The translations under genes were made by a program, and so were the position numbers. A stretch of DNA of 64,000 nt from Duganella sp. BJB480 (lineage in GTDB: Bacteria > Pseudomonadota > Gammaproteobacteria > Burkholderiales > Burkholderiaceae_D): positions 168,648 through 232,647 of the forward strand of contig QVIN01000011.1 in NCBI GenBank assembly GCA_003416985.1, read 5' to 3'. Position 1 is the stretch's first letter. Each line of letters opens with the position of its first letter. Below are positions 10,496-18,941 of the stretch, piece by piece. Under the pieces are notes generated by a model. It was given only the letters and a program-made list of their open reading frames with translations, did no database searches and was not told the origin of the DNA.

Positions 10496-11752
10496 TTGAA
10501 GCAGCCGTTTTCCAGGAATTTTGCAGCAGTCGTACTGATGTGTGCTTTCACCGCGGCGTCCGCCATGGACGCCACCGGCCAGGATGGCGTCAATGTCGGC
10601 CCCTATCACGTCGACGCGGTGAGTGCAGGCAGCGGCCCCTACACCGTCATCTTCGAATCGGGCTTTGCCAGCGATCTGTCGGTCTGGAGAAAGGTGGCGC
10701 CGGATGTCGCCAAGTCGGCCAAGGTGTTTGTTTATTCGCGCGCCGGGATCGGAAAATCCGATGCGCGTCCGGAACCGCGCACGCCGCAGCGCAGCAGCGC
10801 GGAGCTGGACCAGGCGATCGAAGCCGCCCACCTGTCGCCGCCGTTCATCCTGGTCGGCCACTCCTACGGCGGCTATCTGATACGCCTGTTCGCCCAGCGC
10901 CATCCTGAGCAGGTCGCCGGCATGGTGTTTGTCGATCCCAGCATGGAACGCTTCGACACCGAGCTCAAGAAGATCGACGCGGCCAAGGTCGCGCAAGACC
11001 AGAGGTACCTCGACTCGCTGACGCCCGCGCCGTTGAAGGCTGAAAGCAAGCTGGTGGACGACGCCTTCGCCGCCGCCAGCCTGCTGCCCGCGCCGCGGCT
11101 GCCGGACGTGCCGGCCGTCGTGCTGACCTCGACCATGGTGCGCGAGCAGCCGGAATTCTTCATGCATACGGTGCCGGCGGTGGCGGTGTGGCGTTCGCTG
11201 CATGAGCAGTTGTTCCTGCAGTTTTCGTCCGGCAGCCATGTCGTCACTGCCAATAGCGGGCACAACATTCATCTGGAAGAGCCGGCGCTGGTGACCGGCG
11301 CCATTCAGCAGGTGATTGCCGGCGCCGCGGCGCAGGACCAGCGCCGCGCGCACAAGCTGGCGCAGGACCGTCTGTTGAACGCTGTCGACCGCGCGGCCGT
11401 GCTGTTGCAGGCGCAGCGCGGCGGCGAGGCCGGGCAGCTTGTCGACAGCGCGCTGAAGGAAAGTCGTTTTAGCGAGAGCGAGATCAACGGTCTTGGTTAC
11501 ATGGTGCTGGGCAAACGCAAACAGCCCGAGCTGGCGGCGCTGGTCATGAAATTCAACGCCGACACCTTCCCGGCATCGGCCAACGCGCATGACAGCTACG
11601 GCGAACTGCTGCTCGAATTGAAGCAGCCCTTGCAGGCAAAGGCGCAGTTCGAGCAGGCGGTCGCACTGGGGACGGCCGGCGGCAAGAGTCCGCAGGCCAT
11701 GGCGGGCTTCCGGGCGAACCTGGCGAAAGCCGTGCAGGCGCTGGCACAGTGA
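10496..11752 (+). CDS. Secreted alpha/beta hydrolase with C-terminal helical repeat region
   Basis: 418 aa. The TTG start at 10496 is chosen because AGGAG (10485-10489) lies 6 bases upstream and the result begins with a proper signal peptide (MKQPFSRNFAAVVLMCAF...AASA). A more upstream TTG at 10469 lacks such a site. The hydrolase core has the oxyanion segment IFESGFASDLSVW, the nucleophile elbow GHSYGG and a C-terminal catalytic His in SGHNIHLEEP. The last 130 residues are TPR-like helices (SYGELLLELKQPLQAKAQFE), unusual for a simple esterase. It is followed 17 bases later by a serine hydrolase, so the two are likely an operon. Substrate unknown. Confidence 0.82.
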   Translation: MKQPFSRNFAAVVLMCAFTAASAMDATGQDGVNVGPYHVDAVSAGSGPYTVIFESGFASDLSVWRKVAPDVAKSAKVFVYSRAGIGKSDARPEPRTPQRSSAELDQAIEAAHLSPPFILVGHSYGGYLIRLFAQRHPEQVAGMVFVDPSMERFDTELKKIDAAKVAQDQRYLDSLTPAPLKAESKLVDDAFAAASLLPAPRLPDVPAVVLTSTMVREQPEFFMHTVPAVAVWRSLHEQLFLQFSSGSHVVTANSGHNIHLEEPALVTGAIQQVIAGAAAQDQRRAHKLAQDRLLNAVDRAAVLLQAQRGGEAGQLVDSALKESRFSESEINGLGYMVLGKRKQPELAALVMKFNADTFPASANAHDSYGELLLELKQPLQAKAQFEQAVALGTAGGKSPQAMAGFRANLAKAVQALAQ

Positions 11753-11769
11753 AATCCAAAGGGAACCGC

Positions 11770-13755
11770 ATGAACATACCGTTTCAACTTACCAGCCTTG
11801 CGCTGCTTGGCCTGCTGCAGTCGTCCATCGCCTTGGCTGCGGCGCCCGACGCCGTCCGCACCGGCAAGCTCGACGCCGACGCGCCGCTGCTGAGCGGGCA
11901 TGGAACCCAGCTGACCGGCGCCCTGGACTGGAGCGTGCGGCGCGAGGCAGGCATGACCGTGCTCGATGCGCCCGAGCTCGACGCCGCCCTGGCGCTGATC
12001 GAGGTGGATGCGCCCAATGCCGCCGCCGCGCTCAAAGCGGCCTGGTCGCGCTTCCGGCCCGGGGTGAAACGCGTGGCCGCAAGCCTGACGCGCGAGCCGG
12101 CCCGCGAAGGCTGGGACGAGCGCGTCGCGGCCGGTTATGAGCTGCCCGCCAACGAACGCAGGGTCGCCAACGCGGTCGCGCTGCGCAGCGGCGGCAAATG
12201 GACCGTGGTCGCGCTCGACGGCGGCGTGGCGACCGTGCAAAAGCGCGGCGCCGCGCTGGAGATGATGCGGGGCAGCGTGCACCCGCCGGGCTACAAGCCG
12301 GAGTCCTTCGCCGGACGTCAGCCGCATCCGCTGGACGCCGCCCGCATCGCGCGCCTGCGCGCCTTCGTCGCCGACGGCATCCGGCAGTTGCGCATTCCCG
12401 GCGCGGCGCTGGCCTTGCTCGATCATGGCCAGGTCGTCTACGAGGGCGGCGTCGGCGTGCGCCGGCACGGGCGGCCGGAACCGGTGGATGCCGACACGCT
12501 GTTCATGGCCGCGTCCAACACGAAGGGCATGACGACGTTGCTGCTGGCCTCGCTCGCGGACGAGGGCAAGCTGCGCTGGGAACAGCCTGTCACCGAGCTC
12601 TACCCAAGCTTCAGGCTGGGCGACGCGGACACCACCGCCAGGGTGCGCTTCAAGCATCTGGTGTGCGCGTGCACCGGCCTGCCGCAGCAGAATCTGGAGA
12701 TGATGTTCGAGTTTGGCCAGGCCAGCCCGGCCTCGTCGATCGGCCTGCTGGCCAACATGAAGCCGACCAGCAATTTCGGCGAACTGTACCAGTACAGCAA
12801 CCTGATGGCGTCGGCGGCCGGCTACATCGGCGGCGCGCTGGCGCACCCCGGCATGGAGCTGGGCGCGGCCTACGACCGGGCGATGCAGGAGCGGATCTTT
12901 ACGCCGCTCGGCATGCGTGGCACCACCTTCGACATGGCCAGGGCGACCGGTGGCAACCACGCCAGTCCGCACACCATCGATTACAGCAACCAGCTGCGCG
13001 TCACCGGCACCGAGATGGACAGCAGCATCGTTCCGCACAGGCCCGCCGGCGGCGCATGGACCTCGGCGCACGACTTCATCCGCTACGTCCAGCTGGAGGC
13101 CAACCAGGGCCGGCTGGAGGACGGCCGGCAGCTGGTGTCGAGCGCCAACCTGCTGGCGCGTCGCGCTCCCCAGGTGGCCGCCGGCGACGACACCAGCTAC
13201 GGCATGGGACTCGAAGTGATGAAGGTGAACGGCGTGCAGGTGATCGACCACGGCGGCAGCCTGCCCGGATTCAAGAGCAATTTCTACCTGCTGCCGGAGG
13301 CCGGTGTCGGCGCCGTGCTGATGCTCAACGCCGACGAGGGCTATGCGCTGCTGCCGGTCTTCCAGCGCTACCTGCTCGAAGTGCTATATGACGGCAAGCC
13401 GGAAGCGCTGGAAGACCTGCGGCTGGCTGCGGCGGCCAGCCGGTCCGGCCACGCGGCGGGCCGCGCGCGCTACACGGTGCCGGCCGCGCCCGCGGTGGCG
13501 TCCAGGCTGGCGAGCCGTTACCACAGCGATGAACTGGGTGAGCTGGTGGTGAGCCGGCGTGGCAAGCAGACCTTTGTCGACGCCGGGGAGTGGAAGACCG
13601 CGGTCGCCACGCATGCGAACGCGGATGGCACGGTGTCGCTGCTGACGATTACGCCGGGCCTGGACTTCTTCGAGCTGGTCGTCGGGAGCAAGGACAGCAA
13701 ACGCACGCTGACCCTGCACGACGGCCAGCGCGAGTACCTGTTCACCGAGATGTGA
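11770..13755 (+). CDS. Periplasmic serine hydrolase of the beta-lactamase/PBP-like family
   Basis: 661 aa. A signal peptide (LTSLALLGLLQSSIALAAA) is followed by about 190 residues that I do not recognise, then a class C beta-lactamase-like domain (about 195-540) with the SxxK motif in AASNTKGMTT and the YxN motif in YQYSN, and HGGSLPGFKS as the KTG-equivalent region. A C-terminal beta-rich tail follows (HDGQREYLFTEM). The start at 11770 is set by AAAGGGA just upstream; a GTG at 11749 overlapping the previous stop is possible. Likely an esterase or D-amino peptidase rather than an antibiotic-resistance enzyme; no substrate is indicated. Confidence 0.85.
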   Translation: MNIPFQLTSLALLGLLQSSIALAAAPDAVRTGKLDADAPLLSGHGTQLTGALDWSVRREAGMTVLDAPELDAALALIEVDAPNAAAALKAAWSRFRPGVKRVAASLTREPAREGWDERVAAGYELPANERRVANAVALRSGGKWTVVALDGGVATVQKRGAALEMMRGSVHPPGYKPESFAGRQPHPLDAARIARLRAFVADGIRQLRIPGAALALLDHGQVVYEGGVGVRRHGRPEPVDADTLFMAASNTKGMTTLLLASLADEGKLRWEQPVTELYPSFRLGDADTTARVRFKHLVCACTGLPQQNLEMMFEFGQASPASSIGLLANMKPTSNFGELYQYSNLMASAAGYIGGALAHPGMELGAAYDRAMQERIFTPLGMRGTTFDMARATGGNHASPHTIDYSNQLRVTGTEMDSSIVPHRPAGGAWTSAHDFIRYVQLEANQGRLEDGRQLVSSANLLARRAPQVAAGDDTSYGMGLEVMKVNGVQVIDHGGSLPGFKSNFYLLPEAGVGAVLMLNADEGYALLPVFQRYLLEVLYDGKPEALEDLRLAAAASRSGHAAGRARYTVPAAPAVASRLASRYHSDELGELVVSRRGKQTFVDAGEWKTAVATHANADGTVSLLTITPGLDFFELVVGSKDSKRTLTLHDGQREYLFTEM

Positions 13756-13773
13756 GGTGGAGGCCCGGCCCGG

Positions 13774-14115
13774 TTAGGCGGCGGGACCGACGTCCATGCC
13801 GTCGTACGATTCGAGCTGGTGTTCTTCGGCGAACTTGTAGAACTCCTGGTTGCGGGCGTGCAGCGTGTCGGCCGTGTGCTTCTCGACTTTTTCGACGTGC
13901 AGCCACCACAGCGCCGGCGTTTCCGCTTCCGGCTTGGAGTCGTAGATGCCGACCACCTGATAGCCCTTGGCCTTCAGCTGCGCTGACGCGCCTTCGAGTT
14001 TGCTCTTGGTCGGGTCGGCGAAAAAATAGCCCCACAACAGCGGCTTGGCACTATCCCACGGCGCGTTCTGCTTCATGTCGGCAAACAGCTCGACCATGTC
14101 TTCTTTGGTGATCAT
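13774..14115 (-). CDS. RraB-family protein (RNase E inhibitor-like)
   Basis: 113 aa, cytoplasmic. The sequence fits the RraB fold: LLWGYFFADPTKSKLEGAS, then KAKGYQVVGIYD, and a C-terminal LESYDGMDVGP. In E. coli RraB binds RNase E and modulates mRNA decay, but many family members of this short type are untested. It lies downstream of, and on the same strand as, a broken HI0074-type gene (stop at 14168) and converges with the serine hydrolase. No ribosome binding site stronger than the AAGGAATAAG before the ATG is seen. Confidence 0.7.
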   Translation of the reverse strand: MITKEDMVELFADMKQNAPWDSAKPLLWGYFFADPTKSKLEGASAQLKAKGYQVVGIYDSKPEAETPALWWLHVEKVEKHTADTLHARNQEFYKFAEEHQLESYDGMDVGPAA

Positions 14116-14167
14116 CTACTTATTCCTTCTTGCGGTGATAGAACGACACGCCCACTATCAGGCCTTG

Positions 14168-14275
14168 CTACTCAAGCTCGTTCAGGGGGCCGTGATCGAC
14201 GAATTTCTTAAGCTGCGTTAGCGCGCGCCGGTAATTCGACAGGCGCTGCAGCCAGCGGATGTCCTGCTCGCTCAT
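14168..14275 (-). pseudogene. Truncated HI0074-type nucleotidyltransferase partner protein
   Basis: A start codon with a ribosome binding site (AGGGG) opens a 35-codon frame whose sequence (DIRWLQRLSNYRRALTQLKK, then FVDHGPLNELE) matches the N-terminus of HI0074-family nucleotidyltransferase substrate-binding proteins. The frame ends at a TAG (14168-14170) in place of the usual continuation. The next codons read QGLI, as in intact family members, and then leave the family and stop. So there is a premature stop plus loss of the remaining roughly 100 codons. No MNT-type nucleotidyltransferase partner remains nearby. Family assignment is from memory of the N-terminal motif. Confidence 0.65.
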
Positions 14276-14332
14276 GATTTGCCCCTGACGCTAACGTTGT
14301 TGGGCGTATTTTACCGCAGCGGCGGTGGCGGG

Positions 14333-15811
14333 TCAGGCGCGGGAGAAGGTGACGGTGACCTTGAGGCCCTGGCCGCCGCTGGCGTCGTCCAGCGCGATGG
14401 CGGCGCCGTGCAGCGTGGCGATGTCGCGCACGATGGCCAGGCCCAGGCCGGCGCCGCCGGGGTTGCGCTCCAGCGTGGCGGCGGCGCGGTAGAAGGGCGC
14501 GAACACCCGCTCCCGCTCGGCCGGCGCGATGCCCTGGCCGCTGTCCTCCACCTCCAGCACCACGCCGCTCATGTAGGGCAGCACCCGCAGCGTCACCGTG
14601 CCGCCCTGCGGCGTGTAGCGCAAGGCGTTGTCCACCAGGTTGGCGATCATCTCGTGCAGCAGCAGGGCCTGTCCCTGCACCACGCATTCGCTGTCGGCCT
14701 CCAGCGCCAGGTCGATTTGCTTGGCCACCGCCGCCATCGCCATCTCCAGCCCGACCTGGCGCGCGACATCGCGCAGCGAGACCGGCTCCGACTGGGCCGC
14801 CGCGCCGTCGGCGTCGCCGCCATGTTCGATGCGCGCCAGCGTGAGCAGGCGGTTGGCCAGGTTGACGGTCGAATCGGTGGTGGCGGCGATGCTGTGGACG
14901 ATCTCGCGCAGCGCGGCACGCGTGGCCTGCGGATCGGTGCCGGGCCGGTCGCATTCGCGCAGCGCCAGTTCGGCCTGGGTCTTCAACACCGTCAGCGGCG
15001 TGCGCAGCTGGTGCGAGGCGTCGGCGATGAAGCGGCGCTGGCTGCTGATCAGGATGTGCAGGCGCGAACGGGAGCTGTTCATCGCCGCCACCAGCGGCCG
15101 CACCTCCTTGTGCACCAGCGTCGGATCGACGTCGGACGGATCATTGAGGCTGCGCGTCTCCACCGCGATCTTCAACCGCATCAGCGGTTGCAGCACCAGC
15201 CGCACGGCGAACCACACCAGCAGCGCCACTGCCAGCAGCAGCAAGGCTTGCCATGCCAGCGTGTCGAACAGGATCTGGTTGGACAGGCCGCGCCGCGCCT
15301 CCAGCGTCTCGCCCACCTGGATCAGCGCGATGCCGCGCATCGAGCTGTCGTACACCGGCTGCAGCAGCGCGGCGATCCGCACCGGCTGGCCGTTGTAGTT
15401 GGCGTGATAAAAGCGCACCAGCGCCGGATAGGCCTCCGAGCGCGGCACGTTGGCCGGCACCGGCGGCAGGTCGGCGTAGCCGGACACGGTCTCGCCGTTG
15501 ATGCCGGTGACCTTGTAGTAGATGCGGCCCAGCGTATCGGTCTCGAAGCTGTCCAGCGCCACGTAGGGCACGTCCGCCACCACCTTGCCGTCGACGATGG
15601 AGACGCGCTCCGCCAGCGCGCGCGTGGAGGCCAGCAGCGAGCGGTCGTAGGCGACATCGGCGGCGTCCAGCGCGTTGTGGTAGACCGACAGGGTGTTCAA
15701 CGCCACCAGCACCAGCAAGGGCCCCAGCAACCAGCGCAGCAGCTGGCCGCGCAGGCTGCCGAGCGGCGCGCTTGGCCCGAAGCGGCGCGCCAGCCTGGCC
15801 AGCAATGGCAT
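14333..15811 (-). CDS. tctE: Sensor histidine kinase TctE-like
   Basis: 492 aa inner-membrane kinase. A membrane helix (LLRWLLGPLLVLVALNTLSV) precedes a periplasmic sensor domain of the 2CSK_N type (about 45-180, SLLASTRALAERVSIVDGKV), a second helix (LLLLAVALLVWFAVRLVL), HAMP, HisKA with ADASHQLRTPLTVL, and HATPase with DSGQGIAP and GAGLGLAIV. The TctE family senses tricarboxylates and similar organic acids and phosphorylates TctD. The start at 15811 (MPLLARLARR) gives a 23-base gap to the regulator gene. Divergent porin, Bug protein and ABC importer genes are the expected targets. Confidence 0.88.
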   Translation of the reverse strand: MPLLARLARRFGPSAPLGSLRGQLLRWLLGPLLVLVALNTLSVYHNALDAADVAYDRSLLASTRALAERVSIVDGKVVADVPYVALDSFETDTLGRIYYKVTGINGETVSGYADLPPVPANVPRSEAYPALVRFYHANYNGQPVRIAALLQPVYDSSMRGIALIQVGETLEARRGLSNQILFDTLAWQALLLLAVALLVWFAVRLVLQPLMRLKIAVETRSLNDPSDVDPTLVHKEVRPLVAAMNSSRSRLHILISSQRRFIADASHQLRTPLTVLKTQAELALRECDRPGTDPQATRAALREIVHSIAATTDSTVNLANRLLTLARIEHGGDADGAAAQSEPVSLRDVARQVGLEMAMAAVAKQIDLALEADSECVVQGQALLLHEMIANLVDNALRYTPQGGTVTLRVLPYMSGVVLEVEDSGQGIAPAERERVFAPFYRAAATLERNPGGAGLGLAIVRDIATLHGAAIALDDASGGQGLKVTVTFSRA

Positions 15812-15834
15812 GCGGAGGCCGGCCCCGGTCAACG

Positions 15835-16560
15835 TCAGCCGCCCTTGGCGCCGCCGGCCGGCGCGGGGATGGGCGCGGGCCGTGGTTGCAGCAGGTAGCC
15901 GATGCCGCGCAGCGTGGTGATGACGGCGGCATCCGGCGCGGCGATGTCGAGCTTCTTGCGCACGCGATGGATATACAGCTCGATCGCATCGATGTTGGCG
16001 TCGTCCGCCAGCGCGAACACTTCGTCGAACAGCTTCTCCTTCGAGACCGCGCGGCCGGAGCGCGTGATCAGCGTCTCCAGCACCGCGTGTTCGCGCGGCG
16101 TCAGCGCCAGCGGAACGCCGGCGTAGGTGAACATGCGCGTGACGGTGTCGAAACTGAGCGCGCCGCAGCTGTGCACCAGCGACTCGTTGCCGACACTGCG
16201 GCGCAGCAGCGCTTTCACGCGCGCCTCCAGCTCGGCCAGTTCGAAGGGTTTGGCCAGGTAGTCGTCCGCGCCCAGGTTCAGGCCCTGCACGCGGTCTTCC
16301 AGTCCGCCGCGCGCGGTCAGTATCAGCACGGGAGTCTGGCCGCGCGGGCCGCCGCGCGCGCGCAGGCGCTTGAGCACTTCCAGGCCGTCCATGCGCGGCA
16401 AGGTCAGGTCGAGGATCACCAGCGCGTAATCCTGCGTGTGCAGCAGGGCGTCGGCGTCGGCGCCGTTGTCCGCGCATTCCACCGTCAGGTTGGCGTCGCG
16501 CAGGGCTTTGGACAGCCAATGCGACAACTCGGTGTGGTCTTCAACTAACAGAATACGCAT
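15835..16560 (-). CDS. tctD: OmpR-family response regulator TctD-like
   Basis: 241 aa. Receiver domain (1-120; acidic pair Glu7-Asp8, phospho-acceptor Asp51 in LVILDLTLPRMDG, Lys in LAKPFE) and winged-helix DNA-binding domain (about 125-225; LTPREHAVLETLI, IELYIHRVRKKL). It ends in a Pro/Ala/Gly tail. It is the first gene of a two-gene unit with tctE and is transcribed divergently from the porin gene across 16561-16779. In Pseudomonas and Bordetella relatives TctD/BctD controls an outer-membrane porin and citrate-type uptake; the same logic fits here by position. Confidence 0.9.
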   Translation of the reverse strand: MRILLVEDHTELSHWLSKALRDANLTVECADNGADADALLHTQDYALVILDLTLPRMDGLEVLKRLRARGGPRGQTPVLILTARGGLEDRVQGLNLGADDYLAKPFELAELEARVKALLRRSVGNESLVHSCGALSFDTVTRMFTYAGVPLALTPREHAVLETLITRSGRAVSKEKLFDEVFALADDANIDAIELYIHRVRKKLDIAAPDAAVITTLRGIGYLLQPRPAPIPAPAGGAKGG

Positions 16561-16725
16561 AAATTCTTGCCAACCATATGAAATAAGTTCAGTGTAAGGC
16601 CAGAATCATGGGCGCAGCCGCCTCAAAAGGGAAGTCCCCGCCTGATTTGTGGTGCATGGACGACAGGAATCCTCGCCGAAGTAGCAGTGAAAGGTAATTG
16701 AAAGGAAGTGACTCCTATAGTGGCA

Positions 16726-16746
16726 GCCTGATTGCACCGATCAGGC
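16726..16746. promoter_or_regulatory. Dyad in the porin leader region
   Basis: GCCTGAT (16726-16732) and ATCAGGC (16740-16746) form a perfect 7-base dyad with a 7-base centre, 33 bases before the porin start codon in the tctD-porin intergenic region. It could be a TctD site or an mRNA hairpin. The rest of 16561-16779 holds no gene; a TATAGT at 16716 is a possible -10 without a clear -35. Confidence 0.35.
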
Positions 16747-16779
16747 GTCACAAATAACTATATCCCTCTGGAGACATAC

Positions 16780-17847
16780 ATGAAGAAAACCTCGTTGACC
16801 CTCGCTATCATGGCATTGGCGGCAGCCGCTGGCGGCGCCGCCCACGCCCAATCGAACGTGCAGGTCTACGGCTTGCTGGACGTTGGCATGGAATCGGCCA
16901 ATAACAAATCGGCAACCGGTGGCAGCCAGACCAGCGTGATCTCGGGCGGCATGAATACTTCGCGTTGGGGCCTGCGTGGCAGCGAAGACCTGGGCGGCGG
17001 CCTGAAAGCCATCTTCAACCTGGAAGGCGGCATCCTGATGGACACCGGCGCGCAGGACGGCGTGCTGTTCAAGCGCCAGGCCACCGTCGGCCTGGAAGGC
17101 GCTTTTGGCCGCGTGGTCATCGGCCGTTCGTTCAGCAGCGTGTACGACACCGTGATCGCCTACGATCCAATGGGCTTCGCACCTTACTACTCGTGGGCCA
17201 CTTCGGGTCCCGCGACCGGTCCTAGCAAATACGGCTTCACCACCGCCTACGATAACCTGATCAAGTACTCCGGCACCGTCGGCGACTTCAAGTTCGGCGC
17301 CAACTACGCCGCCGGCGAGCAGACCACCGGCGCGCAGGACAGCGCCAAATACGGCTTCACCGGCGCCTACAACCTGGGCGCCGTGAACCTGATGGCGACC
17401 TGGGAGCGCAACAACGGCAACACCGTTCCAGCCACCGGCAACCGTGACAAGAACACCGTCTGGCACCTGGGCGCGAACTATGAGAACGGTCCGCTGAAAC
17501 TGTGGGGCGTGGTGCGCGACTACAAACTGGTCGCCGGCAAGGCGCTGACCGCCGACGTCGACGCCACCACCACCTGGGCCGGTATCGCATACAAGACCAA
17601 CGAGGTGACCACGCTGACCGGCGCTGTCTATCACGTCAACGTCAAGAACGTCGCCGCCGGCAAGGACGCCGATCCAACCATGTACGTGCTGCGCTATCGC
17701 TACGCACTGTCCAAGCGCACCGACGTGCATGTGTCGGCTGCCTACGCCAAGGCCAAGAATGGCCAGTTGACCGGCCTGTCGCGCGACGACGCCGGCTTCG
17801 GCACCAGCCAGCACGGCCTGGTCGTCGGCATGCAGCACCGCTTCTAA
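16780..17847 (+). CDS. Gram-negative porin (Burkholderia-type, Porin_4)
   Basis: 355 aa outer-membrane beta-barrel for passive uptake of small, probably anionic, solutes. Signal peptide MKKTSLTLAIMALAAAAGG ending AHA, mature start QSNVQVYGLLDVGM, internal SRWGLRGSEDLGGGLKAIF, many amphipathic strands, and a terminal Phe (VVGMQHRF) as required for BAM insertion. The start at 16780 has GGAGA at 16770-16774. It stands at the head of a run with a Bug protein and an ABC importer and is divergent from tctDE, so it is a likely TctD target analogous to OpdH. The substrate is not shown by sequence. Confidence 0.93.
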   Translation: MKKTSLTLAIMALAAAAGGAAHAQSNVQVYGLLDVGMESANNKSATGGSQTSVISGGMNTSRWGLRGSEDLGGGLKAIFNLEGGILMDTGAQDGVLFKRQATVGLEGAFGRVVIGRSFSSVYDTVIAYDPMGFAPYYSWATSGPATGPSKYGFTTAYDNLIKYSGTVGDFKFGANYAAGEQTTGAQDSAKYGFTGAYNLGAVNLMATWERNNGNTVPATGNRDKNTVWHLGANYENGPLKLWGVVRDYKLVAGKALTADVDATTTWAGIAYKTNEVTTLTGAVYHVNVKNVAAGKDADPTMYVLRYRYALSKRTDVHVSAAYAKAKNGQLTGLSRDDAGFGTSQHGLVVGMQHRF

Positions 17848-17860
17848 GCCGAGGAAAAGA

Positions 17861-17890
17861 GCGCGGCGTTTTTCACGAAAAATGCCGCGT
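17861..17890 (+). terminator. Hairpin downstream of the porin gene
   Basis: A stem of about 12 bases (GCGGCGTTTTTC paired with GAAAAATGCCGC, one G-T pair) lies 14 bases after the porin stop codon. T-runs are inside the stem and only a weak tail follows, so it may attenuate rather than stop transcription into the Bug and ABC genes. Confidence 0.45.
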
Positions 17891-17936
17891 TCTGAAAGCG
17901 CTTTGAAAGCTTCACCGTTCTAAGATACCTACCAAG

Positions 17937-18908
17937 ATGACTAAAGTTTTGCTGGCTTTGATTGCCGCGCTCTTGCTAAGCGCTGCAGCGCAAGCGGCAG
18001 GCCTGGAGTGCATCGTGCCGTCCAAGCCGGGCGGCGCGATGGACCTCACCTGCAAGCTGGCGCAAAAGGGTTTGCAGGGCTTGAGCGGCACGCCGAAGCC
18101 GCCGCCGTCGGATATGCACATCAGCTATCTGCCGGGCGGCATCGGCGCGGTGGCCTGGCATTCGCTGGTGTCGCAGCGGCGCGCGGAGCCGAACACGCTG
18201 GTGGCTTTTTCGGGCGGCTCGCTGCTCAATCTGGCGCAGGGCAAGTTCGGCAAGGCCACGTCGTCCGATGTACGCTGGGTGGCGGCGCTGGGCGCCGACT
18301 ACGGCATGATCGCGGTGCGCGCCGATTCGCCCTACAAGACACTGGGCCAGCTGGTGACGGCGCTGAAGGATCATCCGGAGAAGGTGCTGATCGGCGTGTC
18401 CGGCACCATCGGCAGCCAGGACTGGCTGAAGATGGCGATGGTGGTCAAGGCCGCCGGCGTCGATCCGAAGGTGCTGCGCTTCGTGGCGCTGGAGGGCGGC
18501 GGCGAGGCCTTCGCCGCGATGCACGCCAACCTGGTGCAGGTGGTGTCCGGCGACGCCAGCGAGGCGACGCTGTACGCGGCCGGCGGCAATACCAGGGTGC
18601 TGGCGATCCTGGCGGAGCACCGCCTGCCGGGCGTGTTGGCGAATGTGCCGACGGCGCGCGAGCAGGGCATCGATGTGGTGTGGCCCATCATCCGGGGTCT
18701 GTGGATGGGGCCACAAGTGTCGGATGCGGACTATCGGCACTGGGTCGCGAGTTTCGACCGGGTGCTGGCCAGTCCGCAGTTCGCGCAAATGCGCGCGGCG
18801 TCGGGTCTGTTCCCGTTTGGGCTGACCGGCGATGCGCTGGCAGCATATGTAAAAAAGGCCGTGGACGATTACGGCAGGCGCGCCGCCGAACTCGGTCTGG
18901 TGCGCTGA
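17937..18908 (+). CDS. Bug/TctC-family periplasmic solute-binding protein
   Basis: 323 aa. Signal peptide (MTKVLLALIAALLLSAAAQA) and a Bug-fold body: CIVPSKPGGAMDLTCKLAQ at the ligand loop, YLPGGIGAVAWHSL, and an APxG-like FPFGLTGDALAAYV near the C-terminus. TctC proteins bind carboxylates for tripartite transporters, but no TctA or TctB gene is present here; instead an ABC importer follows 33 bases downstream. It may serve as a co-sensor for TctE, as Bug proteins do in some Bordetella systems, or feed an unlinked TctAB. Ligand unknown. Confidence 0.85.
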   Translation: MTKVLLALIAALLLSAAAQAAGLECIVPSKPGGAMDLTCKLAQKGLQGLSGTPKPPPSDMHISYLPGGIGAVAWHSLVSQRRAEPNTLVAFSGGSLLNLAQGKFGKATSSDVRWVAALGADYGMIAVRADSPYKTLGQLVTALKDHPEKVLIGVSGTIGSQDWLKMAMVVKAAGVDPKVLRFVALEGGGEAFAAMHANLVQVVSGDASEATLYAAGGNTRVLAILAEHRLPGVLANVPTAREQGIDVVWPIIRGLWMGPQVSDADYRHWVASFDRVLASPQFAQMRAASGLFPFGLTGDALAAYVKKAVDDYGRRAAELGLVR

Positions 18909-18941
18909 ACACCAATACCTATAAAACGACGGAGACAAAAA

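Noticed and set aside
11770-13755. Antibiotic-resistance beta-lactamase
   Set aside because: The SxxK and YxN motifs are shared with many esterases and peptidases, and the 661-aa length and extra domains do not fit AmpC.
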